DNA of 64,000 nucleotides from Corynebacterium gallinarum (GCF_014837045.1 NZ_JACSPR010000001.1:510176-574175), one strand, 5' to 3'. Numbered from the stretch's first letter, positions 10,076 to 19,849 are shown. The notes: a model not told the origin generated them from the letters alone. Program-made: numbers and translations.

Positions 10076-11641
10076 ATGTCCCACCAAGTTGCACTGGCTT
10101 TCGAAGACGGAATCACTCGTTTCATCGAATGCGAAGACGAGCAGACTGTTGCCGATGCCGCCTACCAGGCCCGCATCAACATTCCCTTCGACTGTCGCGA
10201 TGGCGCCTGCGGAACCTGTAAGGCGTTCTGCGAGTCCGGCGACTACGAAGAGGGCGACTACATCGAGGATGCCCTTTCCGAGGACGAGGCTGACCAGGGT
10301 TACTGCCTGCCCTGCCAGATGTTCCCCCGCACCGATCTGATCCTCCAGATCGCCACGACCTCGGTTCTGGCGAAGACGGGCGCCGCCACCTTCACCGGTG
10401 AGTTGGTCGAACTGAACCGCCTGTCCGACTCCACCTTCGGCATCACCATCGAGCTGGAGAACCGTTCTGATCTCGCCTTCCTGCCGGGTCAGTACATGAA
10501 CATCGAGGTTCCGGGGTCCGGCCAGACCCGTTCCTACTCCTTCTCCTCCTCCACCGAGGATGACAAGGTCAGCTTCCTCATCAAGAACACCCCGGGTGGT
10601 CTCATGACCACCTACCTGGATGAGCAGGCCGCCGTCGGCGACAAACTGGAGCTCACCGGCCCGATGGGGTCGTTCTTCCTGCGTGAGCCGGTCCGTCCGA
10701 TCCTGCTGCTCGCCGGCGGCACCGGCCTGGCCCCGATCCTGGCGATCCTGGAGAAGCTCGCCACCGATGAGCTTCTCGACGTCCCGATCCGCATGGTCTA
10801 CGGTGCCACCTTCGATCATGACCTGGTGGAGCTCGAGCGCCTCGAGGCCTTCAAGGACAAGATCAAGGACTTCGACTACATCACGGTCATCTCCGACAAG
10901 GAGTCCAGCCACGAGCGCAAGGGCTTCGTCCCGGCTCACCTGACCGGCGAGTACGAGCCGGACGAGGACACCGATGTCTACCTCTGTGGTCCGCCACCGA
11001 TGGTGGAGGCTGTGCGTCAGTTCTTCGGAACGCTGGAGAACCCGCCACTGGACTTCTACTATGAGAAGTTCACCTCCGCGGCCGGTACCCCGGGCAACAC
11101 CGAGGTTGAGGTCACCACCGAGACCGTCGAGGCTCCCCGTGGCGGTGAGGAGCGTTCCCTGGTGGAGGTCTCCACCCCGGGTATGTCCACCGGTGAGGTC
11201 CACGTGGCACGTCCGGACTCCGAGTCCCAGCTGGAGGCCCGCATGGCCCTCGAACTGGGTGCCCTGGAGCTGGCGATCCGCAAGCTGGGCGACCGCGACA
11301 TCGAACGTTTCCGCACCCTCGCTGAGACCGCGAACTCCTTCATCAATGGCGACCGCATCATCGACGCGGAAAAGTTCACCGAGGCGAATGCGGACTTCCA
11401 CGAGTTCCTGTTCCGTCGTGCGGACAACGCCGCACTGATGGGTGCCTACCAGAACCTCACCGTGGTCACCGAGATGAAGAAGGTCCTGCCCGGCGCGGAG
11501 TGGATCGATCCCAACATCGCCACCGAGCACCTTGAGCTTGTCGACGCCGTCGCCGCCAAGGACATCGAGAAGGCCCGTGAGCTCATCCGTACCCACGCCC
11601 AGCACGGCATCGAGACCATGCGGAAGGCGGAGTCTGAATGA
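10076..11641 (+). CDS. benC: Benzoate dioxygenase reductase with an extra C-terminal FCD-like domain
   Basis: Residues 1-95 are a plant-type [2Fe-2S] ferredoxin (C40, C45, C48, C80). Residues 105-205 are the flavin-binding barrel (RSYSFSS) and 206-330 the NADH domain (GGTGLAP, CGPPPM). The reductase passes electrons from NADH to BenAB. After an acidic linker, residues about 385-521 are all-helical and resemble the FCD ligand-binding domain of FadR/GntR regulators. The four usual metal positions can be matched to N438, H442, H485 and H507. No DNA-binding domain is present. Classical BenC is about 340 residues. The stop overlaps the benD start. Confidence 0.93.
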   Translation: MSHQVALAFEDGITRFIECEDEQTVADAAYQARINIPFDCRDGACGTCKAFCESGDYEEGDYIEDALSEDEADQGYCLPCQMFPRTDLILQIATTSVLAKTGAATFTGELVELNRLSDSTFGITIELENRSDLAFLPGQYMNIEVPGSGQTRSYSFSSSTEDDKVSFLIKNTPGGLMTTYLDEQAAVGDKLELTGPMGSFFLREPVRPILLLAGGTGLAPILAILEKLATDELLDVPIRMVYGATFDHDLVELERLEAFKDKIKDFDYITVISDKESSHERKGFVPAHLTGEYEPDEDTDVYLCGPPPMVEAVRQFFGTLENPPLDFYYEKFTSAAGTPGNTEVEVTTETVEAPRGGEERSLVEVSTPGMSTGEVHVARPDSESQLEARMALELGALELAIRKLGDRDIERFRTLAETANSFINGDRIIDAEKFTEANADFHEFLFRRADNAALMGAYQNLTVVTEMKKVLPGAEWIDPNIATEHLELVDAVAAKDIEKARELIRTHAQHGIETMRKAESE

Positions 11642-12468
11642 ACGCACCAGTAGGACAGGGCATCTCCGGCCGGCCCACCCACGTCACGGCTGAGCGGTTC
11701 TTCGGCCAGAGCATCATCGTCACGGGTGCTGCACAGGGCATCGGCCTCGCCGTCGCCCACCGCATCGCCTACGAGGACGGCAACCTGGTGCTCGTCGACC
11801 GCTCCGAGCTCGTGCATGATGTCGCGGAGCAGCTGCGCGGCGTGGGTAAGGGCACCGTGGATTCTGTCACCGCGGATCTGGAAACCTATGAAGGGGCCCA
11901 GCAGTCGATTGACTTCGCGCGCACGAAGTTCAAGAACCTGGACATCGTGATCAACAATGTCGGTGGCACCATCTGGGCTAAACCCTTCGAGGAGTACACC
12001 GAGGAGGAGATCACCAAGGAGATCCAGCGCAGCCTCTTCCCCACCCTGTGGATGTGCCGTGCCACCCTGCCGTGCCTGATCAAGAATGGTGGTGGCACCA
12101 TCGTCAACGTCTCGTCCATCGCCACCGGTGGTGTCAACCGGGTGCCGTATGCGGCAGCCAAGGGTGGGGTCAATGGCATCGTATCGGCGCTTGCGCATGA
12201 GGCCGCGCACCACAATGTGCGCGTTGTCGCCACGGCCCCGGGTGGCACCCTGGCCCCGGAGCGCAAGGTCAAGCGCGGTCCGGGTCCGGAGGGTGAGAAG
12301 CAGCAGCAGTGGTACCAGGAGATCGTTGACCAGACGATCAGCTCCAGCCACATGCGTCGCTACGCCACCCTGGAGGAACAGGCCGCACCGATCTGTTTCC
12401 TCGCCTCGGAGGAAGCCTCCTACATCACCGGCAGCGTGCTGCCCGTGGGTGGAGGTGACCAGGGCTAG
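11638..12468 (+). CDS. benD: Benzoate cis-diol dehydrogenase
   Basis: The 276-residue short-chain dehydrogenase oxidises and decarboxylates 1,6-dihydroxycyclohexa-2,4-diene-1-carboxylate to catechol with NAD+. It shows the Rossmann motif TGAAQGIG, NNVGG, the catalytic serine in IVNVSSIA and YAAAK for the Tyr/Lys pair. Its ATG overlaps the benC stop (ATGA), so it is translationally coupled. The product, catechol, feeds CatA encoded on the other strand. Confidence 0.93.
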   Translation: MNAPVGQGISGRPTHVTAERFFGQSIIVTGAAQGIGLAVAHRIAYEDGNLVLVDRSELVHDVAEQLRGVGKGTVDSVTADLETYEGAQQSIDFARTKFKNLDIVINNVGGTIWAKPFEEYTEEEITKEIQRSLFPTLWMCRATLPCLIKNGGGTIVNVSSIATGGVNRVPYAAAKGGVNGIVSALAHEAAHHNVRVVATAPGGTLAPERKVKRGPGPEGEKQQQWYQEIVDQTISSSHMRRYATLEEQAAPICFLASEEASYITGSVLPVGGGDQG

Positions 12469-12477
12469 AATCTAGGC

Positions 12478-15165
12478 ATGGTTTCGTCCGTGCCGTTCAC
12501 CCCCTCGTTCTCCCAGACCTTCCTGCCACGCAGTTCGATCATTCTGGAGCAGATGTCCTCTGCCATCCTGAAGCTCCCGGACTGCGAGGGCAGGTTGTTC
12601 TATATCGGGGGTCGGCACGGCGCGGGTAAATCCGAGTTCGCGACGAGCCTCACCGAACTGCTCCCCGGCTGGTCCGTGGTGAAGGTGTCCGCGCTGTCCT
12701 GGTTGCAGGACTCCCCGCGGTCATTGCTCACCCACATCGGACACAAGCTGGGGGCTTCGTCGTCCAATGCCATCCGCGGTGTGATCGATCGCCGCGGGGC
12801 GTCAACGGTGGTCATCGTCGATGATGTCCACTGGGCGGACCAGGAATCCCTGCACAAACTCATCGAGTTCAGCCGCCGGATGGTCTCCGGCAGGTTCGTC
12901 CTCATCCTCATCGGCTTGGAGGGGCAGACCCCCAACCTGGACGGCAGTCCCCTGAACTTCCAGGATCTGGCCGATGTCACCTACGTTCTGCCCCCGATGA
13001 GCATCGAGGAGATCCGGCAGGTGGCGCTGACCACCGTGCGTGGTCGTATCACCGCCTCCACCGCGACGGACATCCAGCGCATCACCGGTGGTGTCTTCGG
13101 GTATGTCCAGGAGGTCCTGCACGCCGTCTCCCCCGATCACTGGAAACAGACCAATCCGAATGTGCCCATCCCGGAGAGCTGGTGGAGTAATCTCTCCCGC
13201 CGCATCGAGGGGACGGATCTGTGGCCCGTGCTGCTGGCCACCTCTGTGCTGCCGGGCGGTGGCACCATCGACCTGATCAAGAAACTGGCCGATGATCCCG
13301 AGGGCACCGCCTGCGATGAGGCCGTCAGGCATAACCTCCTGACCATCCTGCCGCTCGATGGTCCGCCCACACTGGATCTGGCGCTGCCCACCGACCGGGC
13401 GGTGATCCGTTCCAGGACTCCGTTGAAGGTGCTCACCGATCTGCACCTGAAGGCGGCGCAGTACTACCGTTCCTTCGACCAGATCGACCAGGCCCTCCAG
13501 CACGAGGCCTTCGCCGCCACCGAACCGGACAGCCCGGCGGTCAAGGCGCTGGCGGAACGCGGGTTGGCACTGGGCCGCAGTGGACGGTGGATGGAGGCGG
13601 CCCATGCGCTGTCACTGGCGGCGAACCGGACCGCCTATTCCGACGAGTCGGACCGCTACATGCTGGAATCTATCGACGCGTTGATCTCCGCCTCCGACCT
13701 GCCCCAGGCGCGTATCCGGGCCGCGACGTTGGACTTGGGTGAACATGGCATCCAGCAGGATTCCATGCTGGGTTACCTCGCCATCCATGAGGGCCGGCAG
13801 TCGGAGGCCCGCAGCCTTTTGGACCGGACCGCGAAGTCGATCCTCGCGCGGGACCCCATCGACCCAATCCACGGCCCCCGTCTGGCGGCCAGGAAGGTGT
13901 TGCTCAACCTCCTCGACTGGGATGCCGAGGAGCTTCTGCTCTGGGCGAACCGGGCCATCGACTGGTCTGATGAGGATGCCGGCGAGAAGGTTGAGGCCCA
14001 GGCGATCTCACTGATCGGCCAGTCGATCCTCGACGGCGAGCTCCCCGAGGACGCACCCATCGCCGGTGAGACCACCCTGCATGCCCAGCGCCGGCACATG
14101 GCCATGGGCTGGTTGAACCTGATCCATGACAACCCGGTCACCGCGCGCCAGAAATTGGAGCGACGCACCTTCATCAGTGGCTCCGAGCGCATCAGTCTGT
14201 GGCAGGATGCGTGGCTGGCCCGCGCGCAGCTCATCCTCGGTGAGTGGGAATCAGCCCTGCGGACCGTGGAGGTGGGTCTGGCCCGCGCCGAGCAGTTCGG
14301 CATCCGGTTCCTCGAACCCCTGTTGTTGTGGACCGGTGCGACCGTGGCCACCGCTAAGGGCAACAACGATCTGGCGCGTCATTACCTCAGCCGGTTGAGC
14401 TCTGATCAGGATTCCTTCATCGTCCAGTCCATCCCGTCGGCCATGTGCCGGATGTGGGTGTATTCGCGTCGTAATGAGATGGCGGCCGCGCGGATCGCGG
14501 GCGCCACCCTGGAGAAGATCGCCGCCAACCACAACATCAGCCAGCCAGGTTTCTGGCCGTGGGAGGATATCCATGCCACCAACCTCATCCGCATGGGCAA
14601 TATTGAGCGTGCAACGGAGCTGGTGGAATCCACCATCGACAGTTACCGCACCACCGACATCATGTCCGTCAAGGCGAAGATCGCCGTCCCTGAGGCGATG
14701 TTGATGATCCATCACGGAGATGTGAGCAAGGGCCTGGCGCGTTTCGAGGAGGCCCTCGACATGCTTGATGGCCTGACCCTGCCGTTCTACCGTTCGCGGA
14801 TCCTCTTCGAGTACGGCCAGGCCCTGCGTCGGCAGGGGCAGCGTCGGCGCGCCGATGAGATCTTCGCCCGGGCGTCGTCGATGTTCCAGGAGATGGGGGC
14901 CAATGCGCTGGTGTCCATGGCCAACCGGGAACGGCGCGTCGGCGGTCTCGGCCCGCGGTCCGGCAAGGCCGGTGGTCTGACCCCGCAGGAGTATGAGATC
15001 GCGCTGTTGGTCGCCGATGGCAATTCCAACCGTGAGGTCGCCCATGAGCTCTTCCTGTCCCCCAAGACGGTGGAGTATCACCTGACCCGCGTGTACCGGA
15101 AGCTGCAGATCCGCACCCGCATGGAGCTCCGGGACGCCCTCGAGCAGTACCGGGCCACCCTTTAG
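12478..15165 (+). CDS. benR: LAL-type LuxR-family transcriptional activator (BenR-like)
   Basis: This 895-residue regulator is complete. It has a Walker A motif GGRHGAGKS at residues 44-52, a Walker B VVIVDDVHW near 111-119, a long helical TPR-like middle and a C-terminal LuxR helix-turn-helix (LTPQEYEIALLVADGNSNRE, then LSPKTVEYHLTRVY). It starts 9 bases after benD and precedes benK, which fits control of benzoate genes. It is a paralog of the truncated regulator at the window start. The symbol follows the C. glutamicum gene order as I recall it. Confidence 0.85.
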   Translation: MVSSVPFTPSFSQTFLPRSSIILEQMSSAILKLPDCEGRLFYIGGRHGAGKSEFATSLTELLPGWSVVKVSALSWLQDSPRSLLTHIGHKLGASSSNAIRGVIDRRGASTVVIVDDVHWADQESLHKLIEFSRRMVSGRFVLILIGLEGQTPNLDGSPLNFQDLADVTYVLPPMSIEEIRQVALTTVRGRITASTATDIQRITGGVFGYVQEVLHAVSPDHWKQTNPNVPIPESWWSNLSRRIEGTDLWPVLLATSVLPGGGTIDLIKKLADDPEGTACDEAVRHNLLTILPLDGPPTLDLALPTDRAVIRSRTPLKVLTDLHLKAAQYYRSFDQIDQALQHEAFAATEPDSPAVKALAERGLALGRSGRWMEAAHALSLAANRTAYSDESDRYMLESIDALISASDLPQARIRAATLDLGEHGIQQDSMLGYLAIHEGRQSEARSLLDRTAKSILARDPIDPIHGPRLAARKVLLNLLDWDAEELLLWANRAIDWSDEDAGEKVEAQAISLIGQSILDGELPEDAPIAGETTLHAQRRHMAMGWLNLIHDNPVTARQKLERRTFISGSERISLWQDAWLARAQLILGEWESALRTVEVGLARAEQFGIRFLEPLLLWTGATVATAKGNNDLARHYLSRLSSDQDSFIVQSIPSAMCRMWVYSRRNEMAAARIAGATLEKIAANHNISQPGFWPWEDIHATNLIRMGNIERATELVESTIDSYRTTDIMSVKAKIAVPEAMLMIHHGDVSKGLARFEEALDMLDGLTLPFYRSRILFEYGQALRRQGQRRRADEIFARASSMFQEMGANALVSMANRERRVGGLGPRSGKAGGLTPQEYEIALLVADGNSNREVAHELFLSPKTVEYHLTRVYRKLQIRTRMELRDALEQYRATL

Positions 15166-15324
15166 TGGGCGGTCGTCGCACCGGGTGCTTATCGACGCCC
15201 AACCGCATCCGCTTTCCATTCATCCCGCCGGATAATCCCAGTTAACGGGCGCAAATGGGCTGGGAGACGATCTGTTACCTACACTGCGCACCCTGCCTAT
15301 CAGCAAAAACAGCAACGGACAATG

Positions 15325-15348
15325 ACCCCCTAGAAGTCTTTAGGGGGT
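15325..15348. promoter_or_regulatory. Perfect 8-bp hairpin upstream of benK
   Basis: ACCCCCTA at 15325-15332 and TAGGGGGT at 15341-15348 form an inverted repeat with an 8-base loop, 98 bases upstream of the benK start. It could end benR transcription or be an operator. On the plus strand it is followed by TCCCTAGTTTATAAAG, not a clean T-run. Confidence 0.45.
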
Positions 15349-15384
15349 TCCCTAGTTTATAAAGATGGTGCCACAGGATTGACT

Positions 15385-15424
15385 TGTGAATCAGATCACC
15401 TGCCCAGGGTGATGATCAGATCAC
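15385..15424. promoter_or_regulatory. GlxR/CRP-like site and repeated half-sites before benK
   Basis: TGTGAATCAGATCACC at 15385-15400 fits the corynebacterial GlxR pattern TGTGA-N6-TCACA except for the last base. The 10-mer ATCAGATCAC recurs at 15390-15399 and 15415-15424, 25 bases apart. The location, 23-62 bases upstream of the benK ATG, suggests carbon-source-dependent control of benzoate uptake. Confidence 0.55.
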
Positions 15425-15446
15425 TCACAGTCCAAAGGAGGGCGTC

Positions 15447-16862
15447 ATGGCCACCTCTTCCCCCGATGTCTGGCAAAGCCCAAAGCATCGTCGCACCGTC
15501 TACCTCGTTCTCGCCGTCGTCGGCATCTCCATCCTCTTCGATGGTTATGATCTCGTCATCTACGGCGCGGTCCTGTCCACACTGTTGAACGACCCATCCC
15601 ACATCGGTGCCCTCAGCCCGGCAGTCGCCGGCACCCTGGGTTCCTACGCCATGATCGGTGTCATGATCGGCGCCCTGACCGCCGGCGCCATCGGCGACCG
15701 GGTCGGACGTCGCAAGGTGATGCTCACCGCGATCGTCTGGTTCTCCGTCGGCATGGCGCTGACCGCGATGTCCACCTCCATCGTCATGTTCGGTTTCCTG
15801 CGCTTCCTCACCGGCCTCGGTGTCGGCATGATCGTCGCCACCGGTGGAGCGATCATCGCGGAATTCGCGCCACGTAACCGCCGTAACCTCTTCAACGCAA
15901 TCGTCTACTCCGGTGTCCCCGCCGGTGGTGTGATGGCCTCCATCTTCGCCCTGCTCTTCGAGGATTACCTCGGCTGGCGTGGACTGTTCCTGATCGGCGC
16001 CACTCCACTGCTGTTCCTGTTCCCACTGGCACTGTTCTTCCTGCCGGAATCCCCACGCTGGCTGGCAGCCCGTGGCCGTCGCGCAGAGGCCATCGCCCTG
16101 TGTGAGCGCAAGGGTCTGCCCATTGCGGATTTCGTCCCCGTCGCCCCCGCACCAGTCTCCTCCACGACCGCAGCCACAGCTGTCACCCCCGTCGCAGTCG
16201 AGCGCACCGGTTTCGCCGGTATCTTCTCCCGTGCCTACCTGCCCGGCACCATGCTGATCGGCGCTATGAGCTTCATCGGACTGCTGTCCACCTACGGCCT
16301 CAACACCTGGCTGCCCAAGATCATGGAGTCTAACGGCGCCAGCGCCCACGATTCCCTCTACTCCCTGCTCTTCCTCAACGGTGGCGCGGTGGTCGGTGGT
16401 CTGATCGCCTCCTGGTTCGCCGACCGCATCGGGGCGAAGACCATCATCACCTCCACCTTCTTCCTCGCCGCACTCTGCCTGGGCGCCCTGCCATTCATCT
16501 CCGCCTGGCCTCTCATGTACACCGCCATCGCACTCGCCGGCATCGGCGTGCTGGGCACCCAGGTGCTCACCTACGGCCTCACCTCCAACTACTTCGGTAC
16601 CGCCTGCCGCGCCGCCGGTGTGGCCTGGTGTGCAGGCTTCGGTCGCCTCGGTGGCATCGTCGGACCAGCCGTCGGTGGTCTGATCATCGGTCTGGGCTTC
16701 GGACCGACCATCGCCTTCTTCATCTTCGCCGGTGCCGCCGTCCTCGGTGCCATCTGCACCGCCCTGATCCCGCGCTCCCCTGCCGAGGTCACCATCTCCA
16801 CGGTGCCCAGCACCTCCACCGAGCCAGTCGCACCGCGTCGCACCCCCCAGCCACAGAGCTGA
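15447..16862 (+). CDS. benK: Benzoate/H+ symporter of the major facilitator superfamily
   Basis: The 471-residue protein has twelve predicted hydrophobic segments and the aromatic acid:H+ symporter signatures: the DGYDLVIYG motif in the first membrane segment (near residue 33) and the loop motif GAIGDRVGRRKVM between segments 2 and 3. It imports benzoate into the cell. ATG follows AAAGGAGGG. In C. glutamicum a second benzoate carrier gene, benE, follows benK (from memory); here benK is followed directly by terminators and clpP2. Confidence 0.92.
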   Translation: MATSSPDVWQSPKHRRTVYLVLAVVGISILFDGYDLVIYGAVLSTLLNDPSHIGALSPAVAGTLGSYAMIGVMIGALTAGAIGDRVGRRKVMLTAIVWFSVGMALTAMSTSIVMFGFLRFLTGLGVGMIVATGGAIIAEFAPRNRRNLFNAIVYSGVPAGGVMASIFALLFEDYLGWRGLFLIGATPLLFLFPLALFFLPESPRWLAARGRRAEAIALCERKGLPIADFVPVAPAPVSSTTAATAVTPVAVERTGFAGIFSRAYLPGTMLIGAMSFIGLLSTYGLNTWLPKIMESNGASAHDSLYSLLFLNGGAVVGGLIASWFADRIGAKTIITSTFFLAALCLGALPFISAWPLMYTAIALAGIGVLGTQVLTYGLTSNYFGTACRAAGVAWCAGFGRLGGIVGPAVGGLIIGLGFGPTIAFFIFAGAAVLGAICTALIPRSPAEVTISTVPSTSTEPVAPRRTPQPQS

Positions 16863-16891
16863 TTGCCACACTGATTGACCAGCCATGAGAA

Positions 16892-16923
16892 GCCCGGCCC
16901 CCTGCACATGCATGGGGCCGGGC
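16892..16923 (+). terminator. Terminator of the ben operon side
   Basis: GCCCGGCCCC at 16892-16901 pairs with GGGGCCGGGC at 16914-16923; the loop contains a further TGCA/TGCA pairing. It lies 30 bases after the benK stop and is followed by CTCGTTGT. Confidence 0.75.
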
Positions 16924-16973
16924 CTCGTTGTCCGGTGTACCTCCCTGGGAACCGGACCTACCGGTTGACATGA

Positions 16974-17026
16974 AACTGCCCCCAGTGTTGGTGTCTGATT
17001 GCTCAGTCCAACATCTGGGGGCAGTT
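16974..17026 (-). terminator. Terminator of clpP1-clpP2
   Basis: A long stem AACTGCCCCCAG...TTGG at 16974-16992 pairs with CCAACATCTGGGGGCAGTT at 17008-17026. It starts 14 bases beyond the clpP2 stop. On the minus strand it is followed by TTTCATG. Together with the preceding hairpin it separates convergent benK and clpP2. Confidence 0.75.
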
Positions 17027-17040
17027 CGTCGAGAGGGGTT

Positions 17041-17667
17041 TTAGGTGTTGAGCTTGCGGTAATCAAAGACCTGGTCGATGATGCCGTACTCAAGCGCAGC
17101 GTCCGCGGTGAGGATCTTGTCGCGGTCGGTGTCGATGCGGATCTGCTCCGGGGTCTTGCCGGTGTGGTGGGACAGCGTGTGCTCCATCAGCTTGCGCATG
17201 CGCTCAATCTCAGCGGCCTGGATCTCCAGGTCGGACACCTGGCCCTGCGTTCCCTGGGTGGCCGGCTGGTGAATGAGGACGCGGGCGTTGGGCAGCGCCG
17301 CACGCTTACCCGGTGCACCTGCGGCCAGCAGGACAGCCGCGGCGGAGGCCGCCTGGCCCAGGCAGACGGTCTGAACATCCGGGCGGACGTACTGCATGGT
17401 GTCATAGATCGCCATGAGCGCGGTGAAGGAACCGCCCGGGGAATTGATGTACATGGTGATGTCGCGATCGGGGTCCATGCCCTCGAGCACGAGCAGCTGG
17501 GCCATGATGTCGTTGGCGGAGGTGTCATCGACCTGGGTGCCCAGGAAGATGATGCGCTCCTCGAACAGCTTGGCGTAGGGGTTGGTCTCCTTCGTGCCGT
17601 ACGCGGACTGCTCGATGAAGGAAGGCAGCACGTAACGGGACGAAGGCATCTGGAATCCGTTGCTCAT
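17041..17667 (-). CDS. clpP2: ATP-dependent Clp protease proteolytic subunit 2
   Basis: The 208-residue ClpP peptidase has the catalytic serine S108 in [12 protein letters not shown] and the histidine H133 in VLIHQP. The SPGGS oxyanion-loop region and [16 protein letters not shown] near the C terminus, which carries the catalytic Asp, are present. In mycolic-acid actinobacteria ClpP1 and ClpP2 form a mixed double ring that works with ClpX or ClpC. It follows clpP1 by 30 bases and is read from the same promoter. Confidence 0.95.
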   Translation of the reverse strand: MSNGFQMPSSRYVLPSFIEQSAYGTKETNPYAKLFEERIIFLGTQVDDTSANDIMAQLLVLEGMDPDRDITMYINSPGGSFTALMAIYDTMQYVRPDVQTVCLGQAASAAAVLLAAGAPGKRAALPNARVLIHQPATQGTQGQVSDLEIQAAEIERMRKLMEHTLSHHTGKTPEQIRIDTDRDKILTADAALEYGIIDQVFDYRKLNT

Positions 17668-17697
17668 TTGAATATTCTCCTTGTAGTTTCCGTGTGC

Positions 17698-18297
17698 CTA
17701 GTTACTGATCGGGCCCTCGGCGAGGGTGATCACGTGATCGACGAGTCCGTATTCCTTCGCCTGCTCGGCGGTGAACCAGCGGTCACGGTCGGAATCCTTG
17801 GTGACCTGCTCGAAGGTCTGGCCGGTGTGCTCGGCGATGAGCTTGGCCATCTCACGCTTGGTCTGGGCGAACTGCTCAGCCTGGATCGCGATGTCCGCGG
17901 CGGTACCGCCGACACCGGCGGAGGGCTGGTGCATCATGATGCGGGCGTGCGGCAGGGCGTAGCGCTTGCCCGGGGTTCCACCGGAGAGGAGGAACTGTCC
18001 CATGGAGGCAGCAAGACCCATGCCGTAGGTGGCGATGTCACACGGGGAGTATTTCATCGTGTCGTAGATGGCCATGCCGGCGGTGACAGAACCACCGGGG
18101 GAGTTGATGTACAGCGAGATATCCCTCGTCGGGTCCTCGGCGGACAGCAGCAGAATCTGGGCGCACAGCTTGTTGGCGATCTCATCGTCGACCTGGCTGC
18201 CGAGGAAGATGATGCGCTCGCGCAGCAGACGGTCGAAGATATCGCCGTTGTAACCGGCCCCTGCGCCCGGTGCCGTCATGTTGAGGTTATCGCTCAT
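17698..18297 (-). CDS. clpP1: ATP-dependent Clp protease proteolytic subunit 1
   Basis: The 199-residue paralog of ClpP2 has S98 in [12 protein letters not shown]123 in IMMHQP and the Asp region DSDRDRW. It is the first gene of the clpP1-clpP2 unit, which is essential in several actinobacteria. A ClgR-type box lies about 90 bases upstream, matching the known ClgR control of clpP in C. glutamicum. The ATG follows AGGAGTTGACACATTC, a usable ribosome site. Confidence 0.95.
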   Translation of the reverse strand: MSDNLNMTAPGAGAGYNGDIFDRLLRERIIFLGSQVDDEIANKLCAQILLLSAEDPTRDISLYINSPGGSVTAGMAIYDTMKYSPCDIATYGMGLAASMGQFLLSGGTPGKRYALPHARIMMHQPSAGVGGTAADIAIQAEQFAQTKREMAKLIAEHTGQTFEQVTKDSDRDRWFTAEQAKEYGLVDHVITLAEGPISN

Positions 18298-18386
18298 GAA
18301 TGTGTCAACTCCTACAAGTGAATTGTTTTTGGGTACGTCAGTTTCAATGTCACCAGACTACCCGCGTATTTCCGGGACACCGCTTC

Positions 18387-18404
18387 TGTTCGCTAACAGC
18401 GTTT
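18387..18404. promoter_or_regulatory. ClgR-type operator upstream of clpP1
   Basis: TGTTCGCTAACAGCGTTT matches the ClgR consensus WNNWCGCYNANRGCGWWS at all positions but the last, with the palindromic core CGCTAACAGCG at 18391-18401. ClgR is the actinobacterial activator of clp and other proteolysis genes. The consensus is recalled, not computed here. Confidence 0.75.
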
Positions 18405-18438
18405 TGGGGTGGTTCCGATGGTGCATCCAGGCATGGGA

Positions 18439-18470
18439 AAAGCCCAGCACACGGTAGTCTGCTGGGCTTT
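18439..18470 (-). terminator. Rho-independent terminator of tig
   Basis: AAAGCCCAGCA at 18439-18449 pairs perfectly with TGCTGGGCTTT at 18460-18470. On the minus strand the stem is followed by TTCCC after a run of T bases. It lies 15 bases beyond the tig stop. Confidence 0.85.
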
Positions 18471-18484
18471 AGAGCTGGGGGATT

Positions 18485-19849
18485 CTACTCCTGGTCAGCT
18501 GCTTCCTCGGTGGCCTCTTCGTCGACTTCTTCCTCGCCGAAGTAGGCCTTGGGATCGATCTCAGCGCCCTCGGAGTCCTTGACGTTGACACGGCAGATGG
18601 CCTGAGCCAGTGCCTTGCCACGACGGACGTCAGCGAAGAGGTTGGCGATCTGACCGGACTGCTGCAGCTGGCCGATGAACTGGTTCGGGTCCATGCCGTA
18701 GCTCTGCGCGGTGAACAGGATGTGGTCGGTCAGCTCCTGCTGGGAGACCTCAGGCTCTTCGGTCTCAGCGAGCACGTCGAGGAACAACTGGGTGCGGACG
18801 GCCTTCTCTGCATCCTCACGGTTCTGCTTCTCGAACTCTTCACGGGTGGTGCCCTGGGACTCCAGGACGGAGTTCAGTGCGGCATCGTCGTGTGCGAGCT
18901 CACCGAGCAGCTGGTGCAGCTGGGAGTGGGCCTGCTCCTCAACGATGGAGTTCGGCAGGGCGAAGTCGGAGGACTCCAGTGCGGCCTTGAGAACCTCGTC
19001 GCGGATGTTGGCGGCCTGCTCGTTCTTCAGACGGGACTCGACCTGGGTCTTGGTGGACTCGCGGAGCTCCTCGATGGTGTCGAACTCAGAGGCGAGCTGT
19101 GCGAACTCGTCGTCAAGCGCCGGCAGCTCACGCTGCTTGGTGGCGGTGATCTCGGCGGTGACCACGGCTTCCTTGCCCTGGTAGTCACCGTTGGCGAGCT
19201 CGGTGGTGAACTCGACGGAGTCGTCCTTCTTCTGGCCGAGCAGAGCATCGTCGAGGCCGTCGATGAGATCGCCGGAGCCGATCTCGTAGGACAGGCCCTC
19301 GGTGGTGGCCTCTTCAACCTTCTCGCCGTCCACGGATGCGGACAGATTCAGGGTGACGAACTCACCCTTCTTCAGCTTGTGGTTGTGATCCTTGAGGGTG
19401 GAGAAACGTGCGCGGAGGCTCTCGAGCTCCTCGTCGACAGCAGCGTCATCGACGGTGACTGCAGGGACCTCGACGTTGATGGCGGAGAAGTCGGGGAGGG
19501 TGATCTCCGGACGGACATCAACCTCAGCGGTGAACTCAACGACCTCGTTGTCCTCGATCTTGGTGACCTCAACGTCAGGCTGGCCGATGGCCTTGATGTC
19601 GTTTTCTTCGATGGCCTGGCCGTAGCGGGACGGCAGCATGTCATTGACGACCTGCTCCAGAACCGGACCGCGACCGAAGCGTGCGTCGATCAGCTGACGG
19701 GGAGCCTTGCCCTTGCGGAAACCAGGAATCTGGATCTGCTGTGCGAGTGCGTCATAAGCCTGATCAAGTTCAGACTTGAGCTCCTCGAAGGGAACCTCAA
19801 CGGTGATCTTTACACGGGTGTCGCTCAGCTGCTCGACGGAACTCTTCAC
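18485..19849 (-). CDS. tig: Trigger factor
   Basis: The 454-residue ribosome-associated chaperone and peptidyl-prolyl isomerase has the ribosome-binding signature PGFRKGKAP near residue 45. The FKBP-type isomerase domain lies at about 150-245 ([14 protein letters not shown], then [15 protein letters not shown]), followed by the long helical C-terminal domain. The last 20 residues are strongly acidic ([16 protein letters not shown]), as in other actinobacterial trigger factors. It is transcribed separately from clpP1 and follows tRNA-Pro on the same strand. Confidence 0.96.
   Translation of the reverse strand: MKSSVEQLSDTRVKITVEVPFEELKSELDQAYDALAQQIQIPGFRKGKAPRQLIDARFGRGPVLEQVVNDMLPSRYGQAIEENDIKAIGQPDVEVTKIEDNEVVEFTAEVDVRPEITLPDFSAINVEVPAVTVDDAAVDEELESLRARFSTLKDHNHKLKKGEFVTLNLSASVDGEKVEEATTEGLSYEIGSGDLIDGLDDALLGQKKDDSVEFTTELANGDYQGKEAVVTAEITATKQRELPALDDEFAQLASEFDTIEELRESTKTQVESRLKNEQAANIRDEVLKAALESSDFALPNSIVEEQAHSQLHQLLGELAHDDAALNSVLESQGTTREEFEKQNREDAEKAVRTQLFLDVLAETEEPEVSQQELTDHILFTAQSYGMDPNQFIGQLQQSGQIANLFADVRRGKALAQAICRVNVKDSEGAEIDPKAYFGEEEVDEEATEEAADQE

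Noticed and set aside
10043..11647. 534-codon open frame on the minus strand
   Set aside because: Antisense of benC, which has all reductase motifs on the plus strand.
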